From the NCBI RefSeq assembly GCF_000519185.1, contig NZ_JAFA01000036.1:20457-84456 (forward strand): 64,000 nucleotides of DNA. Reading direction: 5' to 3'. The notes beneath the pieces are model-generated. The model saw only the letters and a program-made list of their open reading frames with translations, was not told the origin of the DNA and searched no databases. Each line of letters begins with the position of its first letter. Positions within the stretch are counted from its first letter, which is position 1. This document shows, piece by piece, positions 1 to 8,725 of this stretch. Source of the stretch: Paraburkholderia nodosa DSM 21604 (GTDB taxonomy: Bacteria > Pseudomonadota > Gammaproteobacteria > Burkholderiales > Burkholderiaceae). The position numbers and the translations under genes are program-made.

Positions 1-3000
1 CCGTAAATGTCCCCGCACCGAGGCCGAGGAACGTGCCACCAAGCGTCATGCCGTTGCCTGCGGTCACGGTCGTGTCGCCGTTCACGAGCGCACCTGCCTG
101 CAGCACAGCATTGCCGCCCGCGTTCGCGTTCAGATGCCCGCCCGTGGTGATCGCGCCCGCCACGCTCAGGTTGCCGGAAGTGGCGTTGAGGTCGACGTCG
201 CTGTTGGCCGCAACCGTGCCGCCGATGCTCGCATTGCGTCCCGCAGTCACCGCAAGCGTTGCACCGCTCGAGAGCGCGCCGCCCGTCTGTACGTCACGGG
301 CCGCAGTCAGCGTCGTTGCGGTGCCGGAGGTCACGCCATTCGTCACGACGATATCGCCCGTCCCGGAATTTCCGTTCGCCTTGACGGTGACAGCGCCACC
401 CGCCGCAGCCGACCCCATCGCGACGCCGTTGCCCGCCGTCGCGGCAAGATCGCCGTTCGTCGTCACCGCGCCGCCGATGGCGATGTTATTGCCAGCGTTC
501 AGCGTGGCCTGCTGGCCAAACGCCACGGACGCGCCACCGATCGTCCCGCCCGCCTGCAGCGTGCCGGTACCCTGCGCGGCGATACCGCCCGCCAGCGCCA
601 TGTCGCCGCCCGAGGTGAGCGCTGCGTTGCCACCGGCCTGCATCTGCCCGGTGAAGGCGAGCGACTGCCCGGCGCTCGCGTTCAGGTTGCCCTGGGTCGT
701 CACGTTTCCGGCGCTCGCGCTGCCGTTCGTGGCGGTGAGCGTGAGGTCGCCTGCCGAATTCACGTCGGCGGCGCTGATATTGCGCGCGGCACTCGCGTTC
801 GTCGTACCGCCCGCGTTCAGCGCCCCGCCGATGCCGACGTCGCGTGCCGCCTGCAACGTCACATTGCCAAGCGCGGTGACCGGGCCCGTAAATGTCACGT
901 CGCCCTCGCCCGCATTACCATTGGCAAGCACGCTGAGGTTGCCGCTCACGGCCTGAACACTGCCGAGGCCCGCGTTGTTGCCACCCGCCGCACTGATCGA
1001 GGCGCCCTGCAGCGAACCGGTCAAGGCAAGGTTGTTGCCCGCCGTCAACGTTGCCGGATTGGCAAACGCAGCCGAGCCGGCGCCGGTCATGTCACGTCCC
1101 GCGTTGAACGTCCCCGCCATCTGCCCGGCCACCGTACCTGTCAGCGCAACATCGCGCCCCGCCTGAACCGTCACGTTGCCCGCTGCCGCGTTCTGGCCGC
1201 CGAGTGTCGCGTCCAGACCCGCCGTCACGCTGAACGCGCCAGAGGTGGTCGCCGTGCCGCCCAGCGTCGCGCTGCCGGTTTGCGCACTGACGTCGAGGTC
1301 GCCCACCGATTCGAGCGCACCCGTAACCTGCGCGTTGCGCTGCGCATTGAGCGTGAGTGTCGCGCCGCTGCCGGCCGAACCGCTCACCAGCACGTCGCGC
1401 GCGCCCGTGAGCGTGATCGCGCCTTGCGAAGTCGCGGTGCCGGTGATCGCGGCATCTCCCGTCGTCGCGTTGCCGCTGGTGCCGTTCGCCGTGAGCGCGA
1501 GCGTGGTTGCCGACGAGACGTTGTTGAGCGCGGCGTTATCGCCGCCTATCGCCTGCACGCTGTTACCCTGCAGCGTGCCGGTCAGCGCAATGTTGCCCTG
1601 CGCGCCGAGGACCGCCGCGCTCGTGAACGCCTGTGTGCCGGCGCCGGTGATATCACGGCCCGCCGAGACAGTGCCGTTGCTGGCAACCAGCGTGCCGTTG
1701 AGCACGGCGTCGCGGCCCGCGTTGAGCGTCGCGTCGCCGGTGGCGCTTGTGCTCGCGCCCAGCGAGAGATCGAGCCCCGTGGTGATGGCAAGATTGCCGC
1801 CGCTGTTGATTCCGCCCGCGGCTGCGAGACTGCCGTTCTGCGCGTTAAGCGTGACGTCGCTGTTGGCCTCGATCGCACCAGCCACCGCGATGCTGCCAAG
1901 CGCCGTGACGCCAAGCGTCGTGCCCGAAGCAAGCTTGCCGCCCTGCGCCACCGTTACGTCGCCGTTCGCCGTCGCGCTGAACGCGCCAGCAGACGCTGCT
2001 GCCCCGTTCACCGTGAGGTTGCCGCTGCCGAGCGCCCCAGCACCCAGCGCCAGCGTGCTGGCGGACTCCACGTTGTTCAGCGCCGCGTCGGCGCCAGCGG
2101 TCACCTGGACGGACTGCCCCTGCACGAGGCCGCCCTGCGCGATGTTGCGCGTGGCGCTCAGGATCGCACTCTGGCCGAATGCGAGCGTGCCCGCACCGCC
2201 AATGTCGCGCCCCGCGCTCACGCTGCCATTGCCCTGCCCGTTCACCGACCCGCCAACGTTAACGTCGCGCGCGGCCAGTATCGTCGTGTCGAGCGCAGCC
2301 GTCGCTGAGCCGCTCACGTTCGCGTCCGTGCCCGCCGTGATGCCGAGCGCGCCGCTGCTGTTGAGCGCGCCGCTCACGTTCACGCTGCCGGTCTGCGCGG
2401 CGAGCGTCGTGTCGACCGCCGATTGCAGCGTGCCGGTCACGTTCACGTCGTTGCCCGCGTTCAGGGCAACACCTGCGCCGCCCGCGAGCGTGCCGCCCAG
2501 GTTGACGTCGTGCTGCGCAGACAGCGCGATGGTCGAGCCCGCTGAAACATTCGCGAAGCTGCCAGAACCGCCTGCCGTGGTCTGCACGGTCGCGCCACGC
2601 AGCGAGCCGGTGAGCGTCGTGTCGCCCCCCGAGGCGAGATTCGCCGCAAGCCCGAACGCGAGCGTGCCCGCGCCGCCAATCGCGTTGCCAGCCGTGACCG
2701 TGCCGTTGCCCTGGGCGACGACCGAACCGTTCATTGTCACGTTCTGGGCAGCCGTGAGCGTCATGTCGCCAAGCGACGCCGTGCTGCTCGTGCCAGGATC
2801 GCTGCCGAGTTCGATCGACTGGCCCGCATTCGCGCTGAGATTCGCACCGCTCTGGATAACGCCGGTGCTCAGGAGCGAGCCTGCCGTATTCGCGAGCGTG
2901 AGGTCGCCATTGGACTGGACGGTGCCGCTCACGTGTGTGTCTATGGCTGCGGTCACGCCGAGCGTCCCCGAAGCTTCGAGCGTGCCGGGCACCGATACCG

Positions 3001-5800
3001 AAGCCGCCGCCGTCACCGCCGCATTGTCAAGCGACGCGATGGTACCGTTGACCTGCACGTCGCCGCCGCCAGCATTGCCTTGCGCGATGATCGCGAGCGC
3101 CGAGTTCGCCTGAATATCCGCAAGCGCGGCCGAATTGCCGGCATTGAGCGTGACGTGATCGCCCTGCAGCGAACCGGTGGTTGTCAGGTTATTTGCAGCG
3201 CTGACGGATACGTCCTTCGAAATGCCGATGCTGCCGCCCAGCACGGCATCCCGCCCGGCCGTGATCGTCGCACCGCCCTGCCCCGCGAAGGTGCCTCCGA
3301 GCGTCACATCACGCCCTGCCGCAAGCACAGTGTCGCCTGTTGCACTGGTCGCGCCGGTCATGGCGACGTCCTGCCCCGCCTGCGCAGTGAGCGCGCCGCC
3401 GCTGTTGAGCGTGCCGCTGGCCGCTATATCGTTCGCCGCGCTCATGGCGAGGTCGCCCACCGACTGAACCGTGCCTGCCGCCGCGACATTCACGTCGTGC
3501 TGCGCGGTGAGCGCTACGCCCGAACCGCCCGCGAGCGTGCCTTTCACGTCGATGTCCGTGCCGGCCCGCACGGTCGTCGCGCCAACTGCGGCGGCATTGC
3601 CGTTGAAAGTCGCGCTGCCGGTTGCAGCCGTGACCGCGAATGCGCCGCCCGCCTGCACGTCGTTGAGCGCAACATTGCCCCCGGCGCCCACCTGGAGTCC
3701 GTTCGCGAGCAGCTTGCCCGTGAGCGTAACGTCCCCGCCTGCCGTCAATGCGCCGCCCTGCCCGAACGCGACCGATCCCGCGCCCGTGATACCGGCCGCT
3801 GCGTTGAACGCACCGTTTTGCTGGACGATCGTCACGCCGTCCAGACTCATGCTGCCCGCACTCACGTTTGCGTTCGTGCCGACGAGCAGGGAACCCGGCA
3901 CGCTGAACGCACCTGACGTCGCCGCATTCAGCGTCGTGCCGCTCGCCAGTGACCCAGAGACGGCAATGCCGCCAGTGCCCGCCGTGAGACTAACGGCACC
4001 CAGCGCCGTGGCCTGCGCACCGATCGTCGTCCCTGTGCCCGAAGACAGTGCAAGGCTGCCGTTGCTGTTGACGCTGGCGGTCGTCACGAGATTTCCGGTA
4101 GTCGCATTCAGTGCGAGATCGCCGGACGTTTGCGTGGCTGCATTGACGCCCACGTTGCGCTGGGCCGTCGCCTGCAGACTCCCGCTGCTGGTCGCGCCGT
4201 TGATCGTGACGTCGCGTGCAGCACTGAGCGTTGTCGCACCGGTCGCGACCGTCGTGCCGCTGAGCGTCACGTCGCCCGCGCCGTCGTGGCCCTGCGCCGT
4301 CACCGCAAGGTTGCCGCCGGCCTGGATATCGCCCGTCGTCGCGTTCGCGCCCGCGTTCAGCGCGATGTCACCCTGGGCCTGTGCGTTCGCGACGTTGAGG
4401 TTGCCGCCCGCCGTCGCCGTGAGGGCGCCATTGGTCTGGATCGTGCCGCTCGACGTCACGTCGCCGTTCGCCGCAATCGAATAACCCGTGATCCCGACAT
4501 GCGAACCTGCGAGCGTCACGCTCCCGCCCGACTGCACGCTCACCTTCTGCTGCGCCGCCGTACCCGCCATCGACACGTCCCCGTTCGCGGAAAGCGTGAT
4601 GTCGCCCGTGTTCGCGGCAAGCTGCGCATCGGTGCGCACACCCATGCCCGCCGCAGTGCCAATCATCTGGATCTGGCCCGCCGTCATCGCGCCGTAGGCC
4701 GTTGCATCGATCGCGAGGCCGCCGTTCGCCCCGCCACTCGCGGCGTTGATCGCGGCGGCGGTGTTCGTCGCGCCGTTTGCGCTGGTAGACCAGGTCGTGC
4801 CGGTCGAATCGACCGCTGTTGGCGCGACGTTCTGAACGCCAGCAATCGCATTGATACGCGTGCCGGCATAGAGCGGCGCATTCACGCCGATCGTCGCGCC
4901 GATGAGGTCGATGGTCCCGACCGTGCCTTCGATGCCCGCGCCCGGACCGTTGACGCCCGGGTTGCCTTCAATCTGGATATGGCCGCCGGTCACGTTGTAG
5001 CCGATGGCCTGGGCACTATCGAACCCGACCTGCGAGCCGCCGATGCCCGAAAGGAATTGTGGCGTCCCGGTAGAAAGCGTGACGCCGACGGTATTCGTGA
5101 ATCCCGTACCGCGCGTGGTGATGCCGTTCGGATTCGCGATGATGACGGTTGCGGGCGCGCCGAACACTTCGAGCGGGCCGTTGAGCAGACTTGCGAACGC
5201 CGAGCCCGTGGACGTGACCTGATTGACGATGACGCTCGCCGTGCGGCCGTTAAGGTTCGGATTCGCGGCGACTTCGCCTCCCGTGAGTGACGTACCCGAC
5301 GCAAGGCTGTTATTGAGAATCAGGCCAACGGGATCGATGTTGAACGTCTGGAACTGGTTCAGCGAGATGCCGGCCGCGTTGGGCGCGGTGATGTTGACCA
5401 CGGGCACGCCGCCGCCTGCCCCCGTGGATTGCGTGATCTTTGGCTGGAACGTGATCGGCGCAGTGGGATCGACGATCGGCGTCGCCTCTGCGGCCTGCAT
5501 GGCAAAACGCACACGCAGTGCGGCGAGATCGTTGATGACCTGCCACGCTTCGTCGTCGAGACGATGACTGCCAGCGCCGAGCACGCCCGCCGCATCGCGT
5601 CCCTGCTCGAAGGCAAAACTGATCGGACCGAGGAACGAAACAACGGCTACGACGAGCGCTACCGCGCGCTGCCAGAAGCGAAAGCGTGGCGGCGCGTGCA
5701 CGATGAGCCACGCTAGCGCGTCATGACGCGCGCGCTGCGCATTGCGCTGCATCCGTGCAGATGCGAGCCGCTTGAGTGTTCCCCGTTGCGATGCGTACAT
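1..5800 (-). CDS. Giant FhaB-like TpsA exoprotein, 3' end outside window
   Basis: Over 1,930 codons stay open from the ATG at 5800 to the left edge, where the gene is cut off. The N-terminus has a long basic extension and a hydrophobic stretch typical of the extended signal peptides of very large secreted proteins. A TPS (haemagglutination activity) domain follows from about residue 105, with the family motifs NPNL (residues 180-183) and NPNGI (from 223). The rest is beta-helix repeat sequence rich in Gly, Ala, Asn, Thr and Val. It includes a higher-order module of roughly 550 bp in which an LTGSLQG-like unit recurs. It is last in the operon after tpsB and a parvulin, and should be exported by the TpsB at 6905-8725. 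The C-terminus is not visible, so a CdiA-type toxin end cannot be judged. The start has only a weak AAGAAAGA-like RBS. Confidence 0.9.
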   Translation of the reverse strand, partial: MYASQRGTLKRLASARMQRNAQRARHDALAWLIVHAPPRFRFWQRAVALVVAVVSFLGPISFAFEQGRDAAGVLGAGSHRLDDEAWQVINDLAALRVRFAMQAAEATPIVDPTAPITFQPKITQSTGAGGGVPVVNITAPNAAGISLNQFQTFNIDPVGLILNNSLASGTSLTGGEVAANPNLNGRTASVIVNQVTSTGSAFASLLNGPLEVFGAPATVIIANPNGITTRGTGFTNTVGVTLSTGTPQFLSGIGGSQVGFDSAQAIGYNVTGGHIQIEGNPGVNGPGAGIEGTVGTIDLIGATIGVNAPLYAGTRINAIAGVQNVAPTAVDSTGTTWSTSANGATNTAAAINAASGGANGGLAIDATAYGAMTAGQIQMIGTAAGMGVRTDAQLAANTGDITLSANGDVSMAGTAAQQKVSVQSGGSVTLAGSHVGITGYSIAANGDVTSSGTIQTNGALTATAGGNLNVANAQAQGDIALNAGANATTGDIQAGGNLAVTAQGHDGAGDVTLSGTTVATGATTLSAARDVTINGATSSGSLQATAQRNVGVNAATQTSGDLALNATTGNLVTTASVNSNGSLALSSGTGTTIGAQATALGAVSLTAGTGGIAVSGSLASGTTLNAATSGAFSVPGSLLVGTNANVSAGSMSLDGVTIVQQNGAFNAAAGITGAGSVAFGQGGALTAGGDVTLTGKLLANGLQVGAGGNVALNDVQAGGAFAVTAATGSATFNGNAAAVGATTVRAGTDIDVKGTLAGGSGVALTAQHDVNVAAAGTVQSVGDLAMSAANDIAASGTLNSGGALTAQAGQDVAMTGATSATGDTVLAAGRDVTLGGTFAGQGGATITAGRDAVLGGSIGISKDVSVSAANNLTTTGSLQGDHVTLNAGNSAALADIQANSALAIIAQGNAGGGDVQVNGTIASLDNAAVTAAASVSVPGTLEASGTLGVTAAIDTHVSGTVQSNGDLTLANTAGSLLSTGVIQSGANLSANAGQSIELGSDPGTSSTASLGDMTLTAAQNVTMNGSVVAQGNGTVTAGNAIGGAGTLAFGLAANLASGGDTTLTGSLRGATVQTTAGGSGSFANVSAGSTIALSAQHDVNLGGTLAGGAGVALNAGNDVNVTGTLQSAVDTTLAAQTGSVNVSGALNSSGALGITAGTDANVSGSATAALDTTILAARDVNVGGSVNGQGNGSVSAGRDIGGAGTLAFGQSAILSATRNIAQGGLVQGQSVQVTAGADAALNNVESASTLALGAGALGSGNLTVNGAAASAGAFSATANGDVTVAQGGKLASGTTLGVTALGSIAVAGAIEANSDVTLNAQNGSLAAAGGINSGGNLAITTGLDLSLGASTSATGDATLNAGRDAVLNGTLVASNGTVSAGRDITGAGTQAFTSAAVLGAQGNIALTGTLQGNSVQAIGGDNAALNNVSSATTLALTANGTSGNATTGDAAITGTATSQGAITLTGARDVLVSGSAGSGATLTLNAQRNAQVTGALESVGDLDVSAQTGSATLGGTATTSGAFSVTAGLDATLGGQNAAAGNVTVQAGRDVALTGTVAGQMAGTFNAGRDMTGAGSAAFANPATLTAGNNLALTGSLQGASISAAGGNNAGLGSVQAVSGNLSVLANGNAGEGDVTFTGPVTALGNVTLQAARDVGIGGALNAGGTTNASAARNISAADVNSAGDLTLTATNGSASAGNVTTQGNLNASAGQSLAFTGQMQAGGNAALTSGGDMALAGGIAAQGTGTLQAGGTIGGASVAFGQQATLNAGNNIAIGGAVTTNGDLAATAGNGVAMGSAAAGGAVTVKANGNSGTGDIVVTNGVTSGTATTLTAARDVQTGGALSSGATLAVTAGRNASIGGTVAANSDVDLNATSGNLSVAGAITTGGHLNANAGGNAVLQAGALVNGDTTVTAGNGMTLGGTFLGLGAGTFT

Positions 5801-5943
5801 GGTCGTTCCGATCTTTCTTGTTGACTGCTTTGCGATCGTGAGCCGTCCGTCTTCGGCAGACGGGCGGTCTCGAGGCCGGGCGGCAGCATGAACGTCGCCG
5901 CGCAGCCCGTGCTACTGCTTTACTTCTGCTCTTACTTCCACTG

Positions 5944-6894
5944 TTACTGCTCGATGTGCGCCTGCTTCGTCAGGCCCAGCACGAGCTCGGCGGCTGCTTT
6001 CGTCTGTGCGGCCTGCTCCAGTTGCCTGCGCAGCATTTCCTTCGACTGGTCGAAGGTGGGAATCTGCGTGGCGCGCTTTTCGTCGGCGCGCACGATCCAG
6101 TACGTCCCGTCGATCTGCACCGGCGCACTCGTCACGCCGCCCTGCGGCAACTTCACCAGCGCCTCGGCGAGCGGCTGCGGCCAGTTCTGCGTCTTGCCCG
6201 CCTCGATCGGCGTCTTGAACGAGATCCAGCCCATCTCACCGCCCTGCGCCGCATTCGGCCCCTGGCTGAACTGTCGCGCGAGCTGCGCGAAATCCACGCC
6301 CTTCTTGAGCTGGTCGAGCACCTTCTGTGCGGTGTCGGCGTCGCGTGTGGCAATCACGCGCGGCTTGTATTCGGTGTCGCCAAGGGTTGCGACGACCTTG
6401 TCGTATTGCGCCTTCAAGTCAGCGTCGCTGACCTGCACGGGCTTGAGCTGATCCTGCAGCCACGCCTGGGTCACCACGGTCGCTTTCACCTGGTCGATTT
6501 CCGCCTGCACGGCAGGCCGGCTTTCGTAGTGCGCCTTTTCTGCCGCCTGGCGGAACAGTTCGCGCGCAATCAGCTGGTTCTTGAGCGTCGCACGCAGCGC
6601 TGGGGTGTCCGGCGCATGCGAAAGCTTCACCGCGGCATCGAGCCGGTCCTGTGGAATGGGCACGCCGTTCACGCGTGCGATCACGCCCGGCGGCAGGCCA
6701 GTCTCCTGCGCATTCGCGTTTGCATCCGCATTGGCTTTCGCCTTCGCGCTCGAGTCCGTTGCCTTTGCCTTCGTATGCACCGTCGCGTACGCGTTGTTTG
6801 CGCCAATCAAGCCCACCGCGCCTGCGGTTGCTGCCACGAACGCCACGCGTATCGCGAACCGTCCTGCGCCCTGCATTGAAATCGACCTGCTCAT
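5944..6894 (-). CDS. Periplasmic parvulin-type peptidyl-prolyl isomerase
   Basis: A 316-residue protein with an N-terminal signal sequence ending near the NNAYA segment, a SurA/PrsA-like helical N-domain, and a parvulin domain at about residues 175-275. The family's GGEMGW and FAQLARQFSQGP-like stretches are visible. It should catalyse prolyl isomerisation and act as a chaperone in the periplasm. It sits between tpsB and the giant tpsA. This matches the known role of the parvulin Par27 as a periplasmic chaperone of filamentous haemagglutinin in Bordetella, so a chaperone role for the exoproteins of this operon is inferred. The start at 6894 is backed by an AAGGAG RBS about 8 bases upstream. 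The gap to tpsB is only about 10 bases. Confidence 0.88.
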   Translation of the reverse strand: MSRSISMQGAGRFAIRVAFVAATAGAVGLIGANNAYATVHTKAKATDSSAKAKANADANANAQETGLPPGVIARVNGVPIPQDRLDAAVKLSHAPDTPALRATLKNQLIARELFRQAAEKAHYESRPAVQAEIDQVKATVVTQAWLQDQLKPVQVSDADLKAQYDKVVATLGDTEYKPRVIATRDADTAQKVLDQLKKGVDFAQLARQFSQGPNAAQGGEMGWISFKTPIEAGKTQNWPQPLAEALVKLPQGGVTSAPVQIDGTYWIVRADEKRATQIPTFDQSKEMLRRQLEQAAQTKAAAELVLGLTKQAHIEQ

Positions 6895-6904
6895 GTCTGC
6901 TCCT

Positions 6905-8725
6905 TTATTCCGACCAGTTGATCGTTGCGAGTACGACGGTTGCCTTCTCGCCCATGGAAGCGGGCTGCAACAGCGCCCGGCCCACGAGCACTTCGCCCGT
7001 CATCGTGTGAGTGCCGAAACGGCGCGCGGCGCGTACACCCACGCCTGCGCCCATCAATGTCGGCCAGCCGCCCTGAGCCACCAGGTGCGACTTGCCGCCA
7101 TCGAGAAATACGTAGGGTTCGAGATGCGTGTCGAAGCACGCTGGCGCGTTCTGCCAGACGGTTTCATTGCGCAGGTAAAAACCGCTATCGCCGGCGATGC
7201 CGCCTTCCGTGAAGCCGCGCACCGAGTCCATGCCGCCGAGAAAGATCTGCTCGTTGCCGAAGAGCGCCACCGCGCTGTACTGCGCGCGCAGCCTGCCCCG
7301 GTACGCGAAGGAGAGCGCACCGAGCTGGCCCACCGTCGCCTGCAGCGTGAGTGTGGCGTCGCCCATGGTGAACTGGCTGTGCGCGTCGCTGCTGTCGATA
7401 TCAGGCCCGTCGTGGCTCGCGGAGAGCCACGGCAGGCCCTGCGAAATGCCGAGATCCCACGTGGCCGCGGCCGGATCGCCATGCGCCGCGAACCGGTACA
7501 GTCCGTTCACACCGATGCGCGCCACCGTGAGGTCCTGCGGGGAGAGTTCGATCCCGTTGACGCTGCGCTCGGTGCGCAACTTGGTCAGCGTCGCGTCCAG
7601 ACTGATGCGGCCGCTCGCCGAGCGCGTGAGCACGTCGTTCCAGCCGAGTGTCTGGCTGAACGTGCGCCCGTCGAGCAGCGCCGTGTCGCCAATGGCCTGC
7701 TGATACTCCGAAAGCGCTGTCGTGTAACTAAGCGTCTGGTAGCCGAACGGCACCGCCGCGGAAAACACCAGCGCATTGCTGTTTTCGGAGCCGACATAAC
7801 TGAGCCCGAGGGACTCCTGAAAACCGATCGCGTTGTCTGCTTCGAGTGAAGCGCGATAGCGCAGCGTGCCCGTGCTGGAACTGCCGTAATTGTCGAGGCC
7901 AGCATCGACATAGAACGGGCCACCGTAGTGATTCGTGATGGCGACAATCGAATCGCCCGGCGCCTCGCCGGGCAGGATCTGGATCTGCGCCTGATTGCGG
8001 CGCAGCCGGTTAATCTGGTCGACGCCCTGCTCGAGGTCGGGCAGGCGCAGCGCATCGCCCTGTGAAGCGCCGAATGCCCAGGCCGTACCATCGTCGGAGA
8101 GAAAGCCACCGCCCACGGGCGGTACACGTCCCGGTTGTGCGCTGCGCGGCCGCAGCGGCTGGCCATTGAGCGTAAATGCCGCAATGCGCCCCGCCACCAC
8201 GTTGATCGTCAGCGTGCCCGAGGCGAGATTCTGCTGCCCGAGGTACGCGCGCGTGGTGATGTAGCCGTGCGCAATGAAGGCTTCAGTCAGCCGGCGAAGC
8301 AACAGGTTGATACGGTTGCGGCCCAGCATCCTGCCAATGAATGGCTGCGCGACTTCATCGAGCGCGTTGCGCGAGACCGGCGAGTCACCGGTGAATTCGA
8401 TGTGGTCGATGCGGAACATCGGCGCGACGTCCGGCAATGACTCCACATCCGCGCCGGCAGGCAGGTTCGGCACCGCGCCCTCCGGCACCGAGATCTGCGC
8501 GGGGGCCTGCTGGAGTTCGTCGTTGCGTTGCTGGTCGCGCTGCTGCTGCAGCAGGCGCTGCGCCGGGTCTTGCACCGCGCGGGCACCTTGCGGGAGTGCA
8601 GGCAGTTGAGGCGGAGGAAGCGGAGGCGCCAGCTGTGCGCGCGCATTCGACGCGAGCAGTATCCCCGCCAGCACGGCCGCGCGCAAACTGGCCTGAACGA
8701 AGGGCGTGCTCACAGACCGAACCAC
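6905..8725 (-). CDS. TpsB outer-membrane transporter (ShlB/FhaC/HecB family)
   Basis: A 606-residue Omp85-superfamily transporter. A signal peptide is cleaved after about residue 30 (ARA/Q). A Pro/Gln-rich linker follows, then POTRA domain(s) at about residues 100-260, including an FxIDHIEFTG-like start and a VVAGRI-like strand. The C-terminal half is a beta-barrel carrying the conserved L6-loop tetrad VRGF at 502-505. It should secrete both TpsA proteins of this operon across the outer membrane. Its start overlaps the stop of the short tpsA by 16 bases, and the parvulin gene follows almost directly, so all four genes are probably co-transcribed. Length is normal for FhaC-like proteins. Confidence 0.93.
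   Translation of the reverse strand: MVRSVSTPFVQASLRAAVLAGILLASNARAQLAPPLPPPQLPALPQGARAVQDPAQRLLQQQRDQQRNDELQQAPAQISVPEGAVPNLPAGADVESLPDVAPMFRIDHIEFTGDSPVSRNALDEVAQPFIGRMLGRNRINLLLRRLTEAFIAHGYITTRAYLGQQNLASGTLTINVVAGRIAAFTLNGQPLRPRSAQPGRVPPVGGGFLSDDGTAWAFGASQGDALRLPDLEQGVDQINRLRRNQAQIQILPGEAPGDSIVAITNHYGGPFYVDAGLDNYGSSSTGTLRYRASLEADNAIGFQESLGLSYVGSENSNALVFSAAVPFGYQTLSYTTALSEYQQAIGDTALLDGRTFSQTLGWNDVLTRSASGRISLDATLTKLRTERSVNGIELSPQDLTVARIGVNGLYRFAAHGDPAAATWDLGISQGLPWLSASHDGPDIDSSDAHSQFTMGDATLTLQATVGQLGALSFAYRGRLRAQYSAVALFGNEQIFLGGMDSVRGFTEGGIAGDSGFYLRNETVWQNAPACFDTHLEPYVFLDGGKSHLVAQGGWPTLMGAGVGVRAARRFGTHTMTGEVLVGRALLQPASMGEKATVVLATINWSE

Noticed and set aside
1..5000. CRISPR-like spaced repeats in the first 5 kb
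   Set aside because: The periodicity is protein-coding beta-helix repetition; there are no short identical repeats separated by unique spacers.
33..5290. Several very long plus-strand open frames opposite the giant TpsA gene
   Set aside because: They are Arg- or Pro/Ala-rich shadows caused by high GC and the repeat structure; the minus-strand frame has the signal peptide, the TPS motifs and natural beta-helix composition.
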